A DNA stretch of 11,085 bases, from contig CAYJNG010000082.1 in NCBI GenBank assembly GCA_964371505.1, positions 1 to 11,085 on the forward strand. Reading direction: 5' to 3'. Position 1 is the stretch's first letter, and each line of letters opens with the position of its first letter. The position numbers and the translations under genes were made by a program. The DNA comes from CAYJAD01 sp964371505. GTDB taxonomy: Bacteria; Desulfobacterota; Desulfovibrionia; Desulfovibrionales; Desulfovibrionaceae. The notes under the pieces are model-generated. The model ran no database searches, had not been told where the DNA came from, and worked only from the letters and a program-made list of their open reading frames with translations. Positions 1-5,783 of this stretch are shown here, one piece after another.

Positions 1-833
1 CCATCCATAAGCACGCCCCCACGCACAAAAAGAATACCTAAAGCCATGCCCTTTTCTGCGCAGCTAAGGCCAATGATATCCATATCGGCCCCGCCGGGTA
101 TAACCACAGCTTGTTTTTCCACTGTGCGCTTAACGGCGTGTAATTGATCACGCAAAGCGGCGGCTTTTTCAAATTCTAAGGCCTCAGAGGCAGTGAGCAT
201 TTCCTGCTCTATGCTTTCTAAAAGCAAAGCTGAACGTCCGGAAAGCAATTCGCGCACTTTTTGCACTTCCACATTATATTCACTGGGGGTGATGTACTCC
301 ATGCAAGGGGCCGGGCATTGACCCATGAAATGGTAGAGACAAGGGCGCACTCTATTACGCATGGCCTTATCGCTACAGCGGCGCATGGGAAAGGCTTTAT
401 GTATAATCTTCCATGTTTCGCGCGCAGCCAAGGTAGAGGTAAAAGGGCCGTAATATTGAGCCTTATCACGCAAATTTTTATGAGTGTTACGCACTATTTC
501 TAACCGCGGGTAGTGGTGCTTCGTAGAAATTTTAAATAAAATGTACTGCTTATCATCGCGCAGCACTATATTATAGTGCGGCCTGTGTTTTTTTATAAGG
601 CTAGCCTCTAACAGCAAGGCCTCTTTTTCTGTAGTGGTAGAAATGGTTTCCACGCTCACAGCATGGCGAATCATGGCTTGTGTTTTGATGGGCAAGCCTT
701 CTTCGCGAAAGTACGAAAGAATGCGTTTGCGCAACACACGCGCCTTGCCTACATAAATAATGCGGCCGGCACTGTTTTTATACAGGTAGACACCGGGAGT
801 TAGGGGCAGTGATGAGGGCTGAGGTCTTTGCAT
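1..833 (-). CDS. uvrC: UvrABC excinuclease subunit C, N-terminal part (runs off the window)
   Basis: UvrC makes the dual incisions on either side of a DNA lesion after UvrA and UvrB load it, in cytoplasmic nucleotide excision repair. About 277 codons are visible as one unbroken frame. They contain a GIY-YIG nuclease domain (GVYLYKNSAGRIIYVGKA near residues 14-31) and the four-cysteine iron-sulfur site at about C153, C165, C173 and C177, ending in CPAPC. A UVR (UvrB-binding) helix containing EFEKAAALRDQL follows near residues 212-223, and the last visible residues (LFVRGG) open the RNase H-like second half. That half, which carries the other active site, lies outside the window. I chose ATG 833 because its cysteine positions lie within one residue of those I recall for E. 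coli UvrC. An in-frame ATG at 893 would add 20 residues. Neither start has a good ribosome binding site. The gene diverges from the nitroreductase gene. Confidence 0.95.
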   Translation of the reverse strand, partial: MQRPQPSSLPLTPGVYLYKNSAGRIIYVGKARVLRKRILSYFREEGLPIKTQAMIRHAVSVETISTTTEKEALLLEASLIKKHRPHYNIVLRDDKQYILFKISTKHHYPRLEIVRNTHKNLRDKAQYYGPFTSTLAARETWKIIHKAFPMRRCSDKAMRNRVRPCLYHFMGQCPAPCMEYITPSEYNVEVQKVRELLSGRSALLLESIEQEMLTASEALEFEKAAALRDQLHAVKRTVEKQAVVIPGGADMDIIGLSCAEKGMALGILFVRGGVLMD

Positions 834-999
834 AAGGCGAGTATAATCATAGACAGGGCAAGGGGCAAGAGGAAGCAAAAGGAATGGCGCCATTTGCACA
901 TTGTGTAAGTAACCTTATGGCTACTCATGCCCACTCCATCACCCCATCTTTACAAGCCGCACTATTTTCACTAAAGTGCAACTCATATATTTTACCCTT

Positions 1000-1004
1000 A
1001 GGAG
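1000..1004 (+). promoter_or_regulatory. Ribosome binding site that fixes the nitroreductase start
   Basis: AGGAG lies five bases before ATG 1010. Together with the family alignment, it argues against the longer in-frame start at 884. Confidence 0.7.
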
Positions 1005-1009
1005 CCTTA

Positions 1010-1531
1010 ATGGATACTTTAGAAGCCATTTTTACCCGTCGTAGCATTCGCAAATTTTCTTCCAAAACCATTCGCGAAGCAGATATCAAACGCCTTTTGC
1101 AGGCAGGCATGGCAGCTCCTAGCGCAGGAAATGCACAGCCTTGGCGCTTCATTGTGGTGCGCAATCAAGAGGACTTCAATGCCATTGCAGCCCGCCACCC
1201 TTACGCCCAAATGGCAAAAGACTGCTCAGCATGCATAGTGGTATGCGCTGACCTTAATGCCGAAAAATACCCAGGCTATTGGCAACAAGATTGCGCCGCC
1301 GCCATTCAAAATATCCTCTTAGCCGCACGCGCCATGGATATTGGCACCGTTTGGACAGGCGTTACCCCCGATGCAGAGCGCGCTGCCGCCTTTAAAGAAT
1401 ATTTTGCTCTTCCCGATCACGCAGAAGTTCTCGGCATTGTGGTATGCGGCTATCCTGAGCAGCCTTTCACCACGCGCGATACCTATGATGAAAACAAAGT
1501 ATTTCATGGCACATGGGGAGCAAAGGCTTAG
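1010..1531 (+). CDS. Nitroreductase-family FMN oxidoreductase
   Basis: This is a 173-residue protein of the nitroreductase fold, a family of dimeric FMN enzymes that use NAD(P)H to reduce nitroaromatics, quinones or flavins; the real substrate cannot be read from the sequence. Family marks are the N-terminal RRSIRKF (residues 10-16), which contacts FMN phosphate, APSAGNAQPWRF (36-47), the central helix QDCAAAIQNILLAARAMDIG (93-112), and a C-terminal LGIVVCGYPE (141-150). The length fits the short subfamily. ATG 1010 is preferred because AGGAG lies six bases upstream (1000-1004) and the motif spacing is right. A longer in-frame ORF from 884 would add 42 residues unlike the family and would collide with the possible longer uvrC start. 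Five cysteines (C72, C75, C79, C95, C146) are rather many for so small a protein. No terminator is visible before the next gene. Confidence 0.9.
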   Translation: MDTLEAIFTRRSIRKFSSKTIREADIKRLLQAGMAAPSAGNAQPWRFIVVRNQEDFNAIAARHPYAQMAKDCSACIVVCADLNAEKYPGYWQQDCAAAIQNILLAARAMDIGTVWTGVTPDAERAAAFKEYFALPDHAEVLGIVVCGYPEQPFTTRDTYDENKVFHGTWGAKA

Positions 1532-1586
1532 TAAGCATTGCATACAAAAAACATGGGATTGAACACAAGGCATACATAAATTTTCC

Positions 1587-1623
1587 TTGACTTCCCCATT
1601 GTTTTGATTCATGTTGACTTCCC
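1587..1623 (+). repeat. Direct repeat TTGACTTCCC, two copies 27 bp apart, upstream of the PxxKW gene
   Basis: Two identical 10-base copies of TTGACTTCCC lie at 1587-1596 and 1614-1623, start-to-start 27 bases, ending 42 bases before the PxxKW start codon. Each begins with TTGACT, which resembles a sigma-70 -35 box, but I find no convincing -10 box 16-18 bases after either copy. They may be tandem activator sites, duplicated -35 elements, or chance. The repeats are seen directly; their role is inferred. Confidence 0.4.
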
Positions 1624-1653
1624 AAAAAGAATTTTTGCGCCGTACAGGCGTAC

Positions 1654-1659
1654 CGGAGG
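1654..1659 (+). promoter_or_regulatory. Strong ribosome binding site of the PxxKW gene
   Basis: GGAGGA is followed by six bases (TTATAA) and then ATG 1666. This is one of the strongest Shine-Dalgarno matches in the window and suggests high translation of the small protein. Confidence 0.75.
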
Positions 1660-1665
1660 ATTATA

Positions 1666-1932
1666 ATGGCTACTTTAGAAAATGCCGTAAAAACCGCTGA
1701 AGGTGTAGTGCTTAACGGCTTCACACTTTCCCCAGTAACAGAGCAATGTGAAGGCTGTACTCGCATTCGTGAATTTGAAGGCGAAAACTTCTGTTCCACT
1801 TACCCCACACCTGCTCGCAAGTGGGTTGGCGGTATCTGTAACTTCTCTACACACGTAAAAGTTGCTGCTGCTAAAGCTGCTAAGGTTAACCCCCTTAAGG
1901 CTTCTAAGCGCGCTGCTAAGGGCCGTAAGTAA
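1666..1932 (+). CDS. PxxKW-family cysteine-rich small protein with basic Ala/Lys-rich tail
   Basis: This is an 88-residue cytosolic-looking protein with no signal peptide or membrane segment. The core has four cysteines, C28-x2-C31, C43 and C58, around a PARKW motif (residues 49-53). That pattern matches what I know as the PxxKW cysteine-rich family, which has no established function; a metal or iron-sulfur site is an inference from the cysteines. After about residue 63 the chain becomes a low-complexity alanine/lysine tail (VKVAAAKAAK onward) resembling histone H1-like or RNA-binding tails. The gene stands alone, with a strong GGAGGA ribosome binding site, a duplicated sequence box upstream and a very stable terminator downstream, as expected for an abundant monocistronic product. 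Its tail uses many GCT and AAG codons, unlike its neighbours, which fits high expression. Family assignment is fairly secure; function is unknown. Confidence 0.85.
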   Translation: MATLENAVKTAEGVVLNGFTLSPVTEQCEGCTRIREFEGENFCSTYPTPARKWVGGICNFSTHVKVAAAKAAKVNPLKASKRAAKGRK

Positions 1933-2004
1933 TTTTGCCGCCCCACGGACGAGGGGCTTGGCACGCTAAAGCTTGGCTTAAGTTTATCTTAAGTACATGC
2001 CCTT

Positions 2005-2081
2005 AAAGTGTAAAAGCTTTGCAAGGGCGGACGGCTCGTTTTGCGTAATGCAAAACCAGTTGTCCGCCCTTTCACTTTTTT
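2005..2081 (+). terminator. Long composite hairpin with U-tract after the PxxKW gene
   Basis: The core stem pairs AAGGGCGGAC (2023-2032) with GTCCGCCCTT (2062-2071). Inside it sits a second perfect stem, GTTTTGC (2038-2044) with GCAAAAC (2050-2056), capped by GTAAT. Outside, AAAGTG (2005-2010) can pair with CACTTT (2073-2078), which merges into a run of T residues ending at 2081. The structure lies about 70 bases after the stop codon and looks like a strong rho-independent terminator. A stable 3'-UTR-derived small RNA is an alternative. Confidence 0.8.
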
Positions 2082-2192
2082 AAAAAGCGAGCTTCCCTCT
2101 TTTTCTAAGGTCTCGCACTTTTATGCAAAAATTTTCTGTTTTTCAGCTACCATGCCTATGACGCACGACGCTTAAGGCACATAAGGTTTTTT

Positions 2193-4067
2193 ATGAACGC
2201 AGTTTTTGACGTTATCGTTGTAGGTGCAGGGCATGCCGGCTGTGAAGCAGCCCATGCTCTAGCTCGCTTAGGGCACTCTACCCTCCTTATCACCGGTAAT
2301 ATTGACCGTATCGGGCATCTTTCGTGTAACCCTGCCATAGGCGGTCTTGCCAAAGGGCATATGGTGCGAGAAATTGACGCTCTTGGCGGCATGATGGGCC
2401 TGTGGGCCGATGCCGGCGGCATTCAATTTCGCATTTTGAATACCAGTAAAGGCCCCGCTGTGCGTGCCACGCGCGCGCAGATGGATAGAGACGCCTACAT
2501 GACTGTGGTAAAGCAAAGTATTTTTTCTGAGCCCAATCTTAAAGTGTGGCAAGACACGGTGGACAGCCTTACCTATGATGATACACGCATAACCGGCGTG
2601 CGCACCTCCCTTGGACTCACATTTAACGCTCAGCACGTACTGCTTACCACAGGCACTTTTTTATGCGGTCGCATACACATAGGCATGACTTCCTTACAAG
2701 GCGGGCGTCTTGGGGATGCACCGGCTGCCCATTTAACTAAATCTTTGCAGGATTTGGGGCTTGAAACAGGCCGCCTTAAAACGGGAACCACGCCGCGCCT
2801 TTTGCGCTCCTCCATAGATTTTTCTCGAATGGAAGAGCAAAAAAGCGAAGAATACATTGAAGGATTTAGCTTTCATGGGCCTAAGCCTCCCTTGGAGCAA
2901 GTGTCCTGCTATATTACGTGGACCAATGACAAAACCCACGATGTTATACGCACAGGTTTTGACCGCTCTCCCCTTTTTACCGGCGTTATTCAAGGTACAG
3001 GCGCACGCTATTGCCCAAGTATTGAGGATAAAATTGCGCGCTTCCCCGAACGCGTACGCCACCAAGTATTCATAGAACCCGAAGGAGTGCACAGCGCTGA
3101 ATGCTATGTGAACGGCGTTTCCACATCCTTACCCTTAGACGTGCAATTGGCGCTCATTGCCACCATCCCTGGCCTTGAAAATGCACATATGCTGCGCCCT
3201 GGCTACGCCATTGAGTACGATTATGTGAACCCTGTGCAATTACATCCCACCTTGGAGACGCGCAAGGTAGAAGGCCTGTGGCATGCAGGGCAAATTAACG
3301 GAACTTCCGGCTATGAAGAAGCTGCCGCTCAAGGCCTCTGGGCAGCCATTAATATTTCCAACAGGCTTAAAGGTCTGGCACCCTTCCTCTTAGGGCGTGA
3401 AGAAGCCTATATGGCAGTGCTCATAGATGACCTTGTAACCCTTGGCACCCTTGAGCCTTATCGTATGTTCACCTCCCGCGCTGAGCATCGCTTGCTTTTA
3501 CGCGAAAACAATGCCGATGCGCGCCTCACCCCCAAGGGACGTGAATTGGGCCTTGTGCACGACGATCAATGGCAAAAATTTCAAGAAAAATACGCGCAAG
3601 TGGCGCAGCTTAACACCTACCTTGAAAGCACACGCATAAGCCCCGGCGAAAAGCTGAGTACAACTCTTGCCAGCATTGGCGAAAACGCTCCCATACATGG
3701 CGGCGTTTCCTTAGCTGAGCTTTTACGCCGCCCTGCTGTGGACTTAGACCTTCTCACCAATCTTAGCGAGCACATTGCAAGCTATGCCTATGATGTGCGC
3801 ACAGAAAGCCAAACACAGGTAAAGTATGCCGGCTATTTGCAGCGCCAAGAGCAATTGGTAGAACGTGCTTCACGCATGGAAAACACCCCCCTACCGCAGG
3901 ACTTGGACTATACCCAAGTGGCGGGTCTTTCTGCCGAAGTGCAAGAAAAACTTATCAAACTTAAACCACATACCCTAGGTAAGGCTGGGCGTATTTCCGG
4001 TGTAACCCCTGCCGCCATTGCCTGCTTAGAAATTCATTTACGTAAAGTGGGCTTATTGAAAAAATAA
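2193..4067 (+). CDS. mnmG: tRNA uridine-5-carboxymethylaminomethyl modification enzyme MnmG (GidA)
   Basis: MnmG is an FAD- and NADH-dependent protein that, with the GTPase MnmE, installs the carboxymethylaminomethyl group on wobble uridine 34 of certain tRNAs, using a methylene-tetrahydrofolate carbon. At 624 residues it is full length for the family (about 620-630). The FAD-binding GAGHAG is at residues 11-16. The conserved HLSCNPAIGGLAKGH segment carries C45, and ARYCPSIEDK carries C274; both cysteines are functionally important in the family. GTSGYEEAAAQG (370-381) and TSRAEHRLLLRENNADARL (427-445) are further signature blocks, and the C-terminal helical domain that binds MnmE is complete. 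The ribosome binding site is weak (AAGG about eight bases upstream). mnmE is not in the window. The gene appears monocistronic and converges on ssb. Confidence 0.98.
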   Translation: MNAVFDVIVVGAGHAGCEAAHALARLGHSTLLITGNIDRIGHLSCNPAIGGLAKGHMVREIDALGGMMGLWADAGGIQFRILNTSKGPAVRATRAQMDRDAYMTVVKQSIFSEPNLKVWQDTVDSLTYDDTRITGVRTSLGLTFNAQHVLLTTGTFLCGRIHIGMTSLQGGRLGDAPAAHLTKSLQDLGLETGRLKTGTTPRLLRSSIDFSRMEEQKSEEYIEGFSFHGPKPPLEQVSCYITWTNDKTHDVIRTGFDRSPLFTGVIQGTGARYCPSIEDKIARFPERVRHQVFIEPEGVHSAECYVNGVSTSLPLDVQLALIATIPGLENAHMLRPGYAIEYDYVNPVQLHPTLETRKVEGLWHAGQINGTSGYEEAAAQGLWAAINISNRLKGLAPFLLGREEAYMAVLIDDLVTLGTLEPYRMFTSRAEHRLLLRENNADARLTPKGRELGLVHDDQWQKFQEKYAQVAQLNTYLESTRISPGEKLSTTLASIGENAPIHGGVSLAELLRRPAVDLDLLTNLSEHIASYAYDVRTESQTQVKYAGYLQRQEQLVERASRMENTPLPQDLDYTQVAGLSAEVQEKLIKLKPHTLGKAGRISGVTPAAIACLEIHLRKVGLLKK

Positions 4068-4117
4068 GACGTATTTAGCGCCCTCAGAATGCTACCGAGG
4101 GGAACTTGCAAAGCAAA

Positions 4118-4157
4118 GGGGGCGAGGGAACTTTTTCTAAAAAGTTCCCTCGCCCCC
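4118..4157 (-). terminator. Perfect 19-bp hairpin between convergent mnmG and ssb
   Basis: The left arm (4118-4136, GGGGGCGAGGGAACTTTTT) is the exact complement of the right arm (4139-4157), with only two bases between them, so the real loop must open part of the A/T end. It lies 24 bases beyond the ssb stop codon and about 50 bases beyond the mnmG stop. On the minus strand the stem is followed by TTTGCTTTG, a usable U-rich tail; on the + strand it is followed by a run of A. It therefore most likely terminates the ssb-side operon and may also block read-through from mnmG. Confidence 0.75.
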
Positions 4158-4181
4158 AAAAAAATCTACAACGCTCCCCTA

Positions 4182-4748
4182 CTAAAAGGGCACATCATCC
4201 ATTTCTGAAGGGAAGGGAGAGCCCATATCTTCATTGGGGCCGGTATTTTGCTGCGGGGCTTGGTTGCCTTGATTAGCATAGGAGCGGCGCTGCTGCTGAT
4301 TGCCATAACCACCACCTTGTCCGCCGCCTTGGTTACCACCATAACCGCCTTGATCACCTTGATAGCCACCTTGGCCGCCGCCGTAACCGCCTTGTCCAGC
4401 CGGGCCACCACCTTGACCATCACCTTTTCTATCCAGAAATTGCACACGCTGTGCTTTAATATCTGTAGAATAGCGATCTTGCCCATTTTGGTCTTGCCAC
4501 TTACGAGTTTGCAAAGAACCTTCCACATACACAAGGCTACCCTTGGTTAAATATGTGGCGCAGTTTTCTGCAGCACGCTGGAACACCGAAACACGATGCC
4601 ACTCCGTACGCTGCACTTTATTACCGTCACGGTCAGTATAGGATTCGTCGGTGGCCACGCTAAGATTACACATGGGTGCACCGGTTTGTGAATATTTCAA
4701 ATCTGGATCTGCCCCAAGGCGCCCGATAATTTGTACTTTATTTAACAT
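4182..4748 (-). CDS. ssb: Single-stranded DNA-binding protein SSB
   Basis: SSB coats single-stranded DNA during replication, recombination and repair. The N-terminal OB fold spans residues 1-107 (MLNKVQIIGRLGADPD at the start, then TEWHRVSVF at 48-56 and LVYVEGSLQTRKW at 72-84). It is followed by a glycine/glutamine-rich disordered linker (about 109-170, built on GGQGGY-like units). The acidic tip ends in DDVPF, the site that recruits partner repair and replication proteins. At 188 residues it is a normal length. I chose ATG 4748 because GGAG lies five bases upstream. An in-frame GTG at 4754 overlaps that ribosome binding site and is unlikely. The gene is last in a minus-strand cluster with the acyl-CoA carboxylase genes and is followed by a strong hairpin. 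The 31-base gap to the preceding stop suggests co-transcription, but a promoter of its own cannot be excluded. Confidence 0.97.
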   Translation of the reverse strand: MLNKVQIIGRLGADPDLKYSQTGAPMCNLSVATDESYTDRDGNKVQRTEWHRVSVFQRAAENCATYLTKGSLVYVEGSLQTRKWQDQNGQDRYSTDIKAQRVQFLDRKGDGQGGGPAGQGGYGGGQGGYQGDQGGYGGNQGGGQGGGYGNQQQRRSYANQGNQAPQQNTGPNEDMGSPFPSEMDDVPF

Positions 4749-4779
4749 AATCACTCCAAAAAAGTTATTGAACTCTTTA

Positions 4780-5115
4780 TTAGCAATACTTTTTTTCTAA
4801 GCCGTCTAGAATATCTTCTATGCTGTCACTCAGTGTATTGGCTTTACGTGGGTCCCAATCGCCCAGTGCTGCTTCAAGCTCTTTCGCTTGCTTTACAGCC
4901 TGCGTAATTCCTTCACCAAGGGCAGCACGTCTTTCAGCACTCCAATCCATGAACTTTAATCCGTCACCCAAGCGGTACACCATTTCCATGACGCCCAGCT
5001 TGCTTTCGCCGCTTGGCACAGTGAGAGCCAAGGCCGTAAGCTGTGGCCAGAGCTTTTCCATAAGATCCGGCGCCCATGTAACGGCAGAAACACGAATTTG
5101 TAATGCTTTTCCCAT
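4780..5115 (-). CDS. Conserved-looking hypothetical protein in the acyl-CoA carboxylase operon
   Basis: This is a 111-residue protein I do not recognise. It has no signal peptide, membrane segment or metal-binding motif and carries one cysteine, the last residue. The first half contains a tryptophan/leucine-rich stretch (TWAPDLMEKLWPQLTAL, about 13-29). The rest looks mainly helical and charged (ERRAALGEGITQAVKQAKEL, 61-80), and the protein ends with an acidic amphipathic segment (LSDSIEDILDGLEKKYC, 95-111). It is probably a soluble helical protein. Its ATG follows the stop of the carrier gene by only six bases, so the two are very likely translated from one message; it has a double stop (TAATAA). 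Codon use matches its neighbours. The position suggests a link to the carboxylase, such as assembly or regulation, but this is inference from context only. Confidence 0.8.
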   Translation of the reverse strand: MGKALQIRVSAVTWAPDLMEKLWPQLTALALTVPSGESKLGVMEMVYRLGDGLKFMDWSAERRAALGEGITQAVKQAKELEAALGDWDPRKANTLSDSIEDILDGLEKKYC

Positions 5116-5121
5116 GGCTTT

Positions 5122-5769
5122 TTACTTTTCTTGCCACTCAGTTTGTACGCGTAATACCACTTCTTCAATGGCAGCGAGCTGATCAGGAGGACACACACCA
5201 ATAAGAGCTTGCCCGGCGTCCACATTTTCTGTGTGCTTAAAATACACAGCATAAATAACACCAGTAGGGCCACTATAATGCAAAGGTGCCTCGCGCTTCA
5301 TGCGCGACATGATGAAAAGCTCCATACCTTCAGACACAGATACAGCGCGTGAACCAGAGGCACGCACTTTCTTATCCACCTCAGGGGTGAAGTAATATTT
5401 GGCACGCTCGGGCGCTTTAAACAAACTTAAGGTACGCTTTAAGATTTTTTGCTGCACCTCAGCCTTGGTAAGAAAGTGGCGTACCGTTAACAAAGGCGTG
5501 CCAGCTTCCACAAATTGCCCTTCCAACTCTTTATGAATGGCGCACACTTCGCCCTTTTCTGGGGCGCAAATGGGCTTAGGGTTGCGTTCACGATCAATGG
5601 TAAGCAAGGTGGTGCCTGCTTTTTCCTTCCACATACCTTGTGGGCCATACACTTTGCTGCCTTCTTCAATTTTGGCAAAGTTTACAAGCCCTGTATGAGG
5701 AGCACGAATAAGTACTTCTTCATAAGGAGAAGCTTTAATTTCATCTAATAATACAGTAACATCAAGCAT
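5122..5769 (-). CDS. Biotin/lipoyl-carrier-like protein of the acyl-CoA carboxylase operon
   Basis: This 215-residue protein shows two barrel-sandwich (biotinyl/lipoyl-like) regions. The first, about residues 18-96, has APHTGLV and then ICAPEKGEVCAIHKELEG, ending GTPLLTV. The second, about 143-192, reads VSEGMELFIMSRMKRE followed by SGPTGVI and VDAGQALIGV, the usual order of a biotin-carrier domain. K158 in SRMKRE falls where the biotinylated lysine of EAMKM normally lies, but the flanking residues are atypical and the spacing to the next glycine is about one residue longer. A basic helical stretch (about 102-125) separates the two regions. With the biotin carboxylase and carboxyltransferase genes upstream, it would be the carboxybiotin carrier; K158 as the modified residue is inference. 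An alternative is a structural subunit, with a separate AccB elsewhere. GAGGAA seven bases before the ATG gives a good ribosome binding site. Confidence 0.8.
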   Translation of the reverse strand: MLDVTVLLDEIKASPYEEVLIRAPHTGLVNFAKIEEGSKVYGPQGMWKEKAGTTLLTIDRERNPKPICAPEKGEVCAIHKELEGQFVEAGTPLLTVRHFLTKAEVQQKILKRTLSLFKAPERAKYYFTPEVDKKVRASGSRAVSVSEGMELFIMSRMKREAPLHYSGPTGVIYAVYFKHTENVDAGQALIGVCPPDQLAAIEEVVLRVQTEWQEK

Positions 5770-5783
5770 AATATTTCCTCAAA

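Noticed and set aside
884..893. Palindrome ATGGCGCCAT giving an ATG on both strands, so that longer uvrC and nitroreductase reading frames would overlap
   Set aside because: Neither ATG has a ribosome binding site, the added residues do not match either family, and the downstream starts at 833 and 1010 fit family alignment better. A 10-base palindrome can occur by chance.
2087..2117. GCGAG/CTCGC pairing before mnmG as a possible riboswitch or second terminator
   Set aside because: Only five base pairs around a 21-base loop; too weak to call.
2152..2175. Seven-codon mini-ORF (MPMTHDA) just before mnmG, considered as a leader peptide
   Set aside because: It has no ribosome binding site, no regulatory codon run and no attenuator-like hairpin pair, and an ORF this short is expected by chance.
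4315..4425. Repetitive stretch that resembles a tandem repeat or minisatellite
   Set aside because: It encodes the glycine/glutamine-rich linker of SSB; the repetition follows from the protein's GGQGGY-like units.
4749..4754. GTG start giving an SSB two residues longer
   Set aside because: It overlaps the GGAG ribosome binding site, while ATG 4748 has ideal spacing and gives the conserved MLNKV N-terminus.
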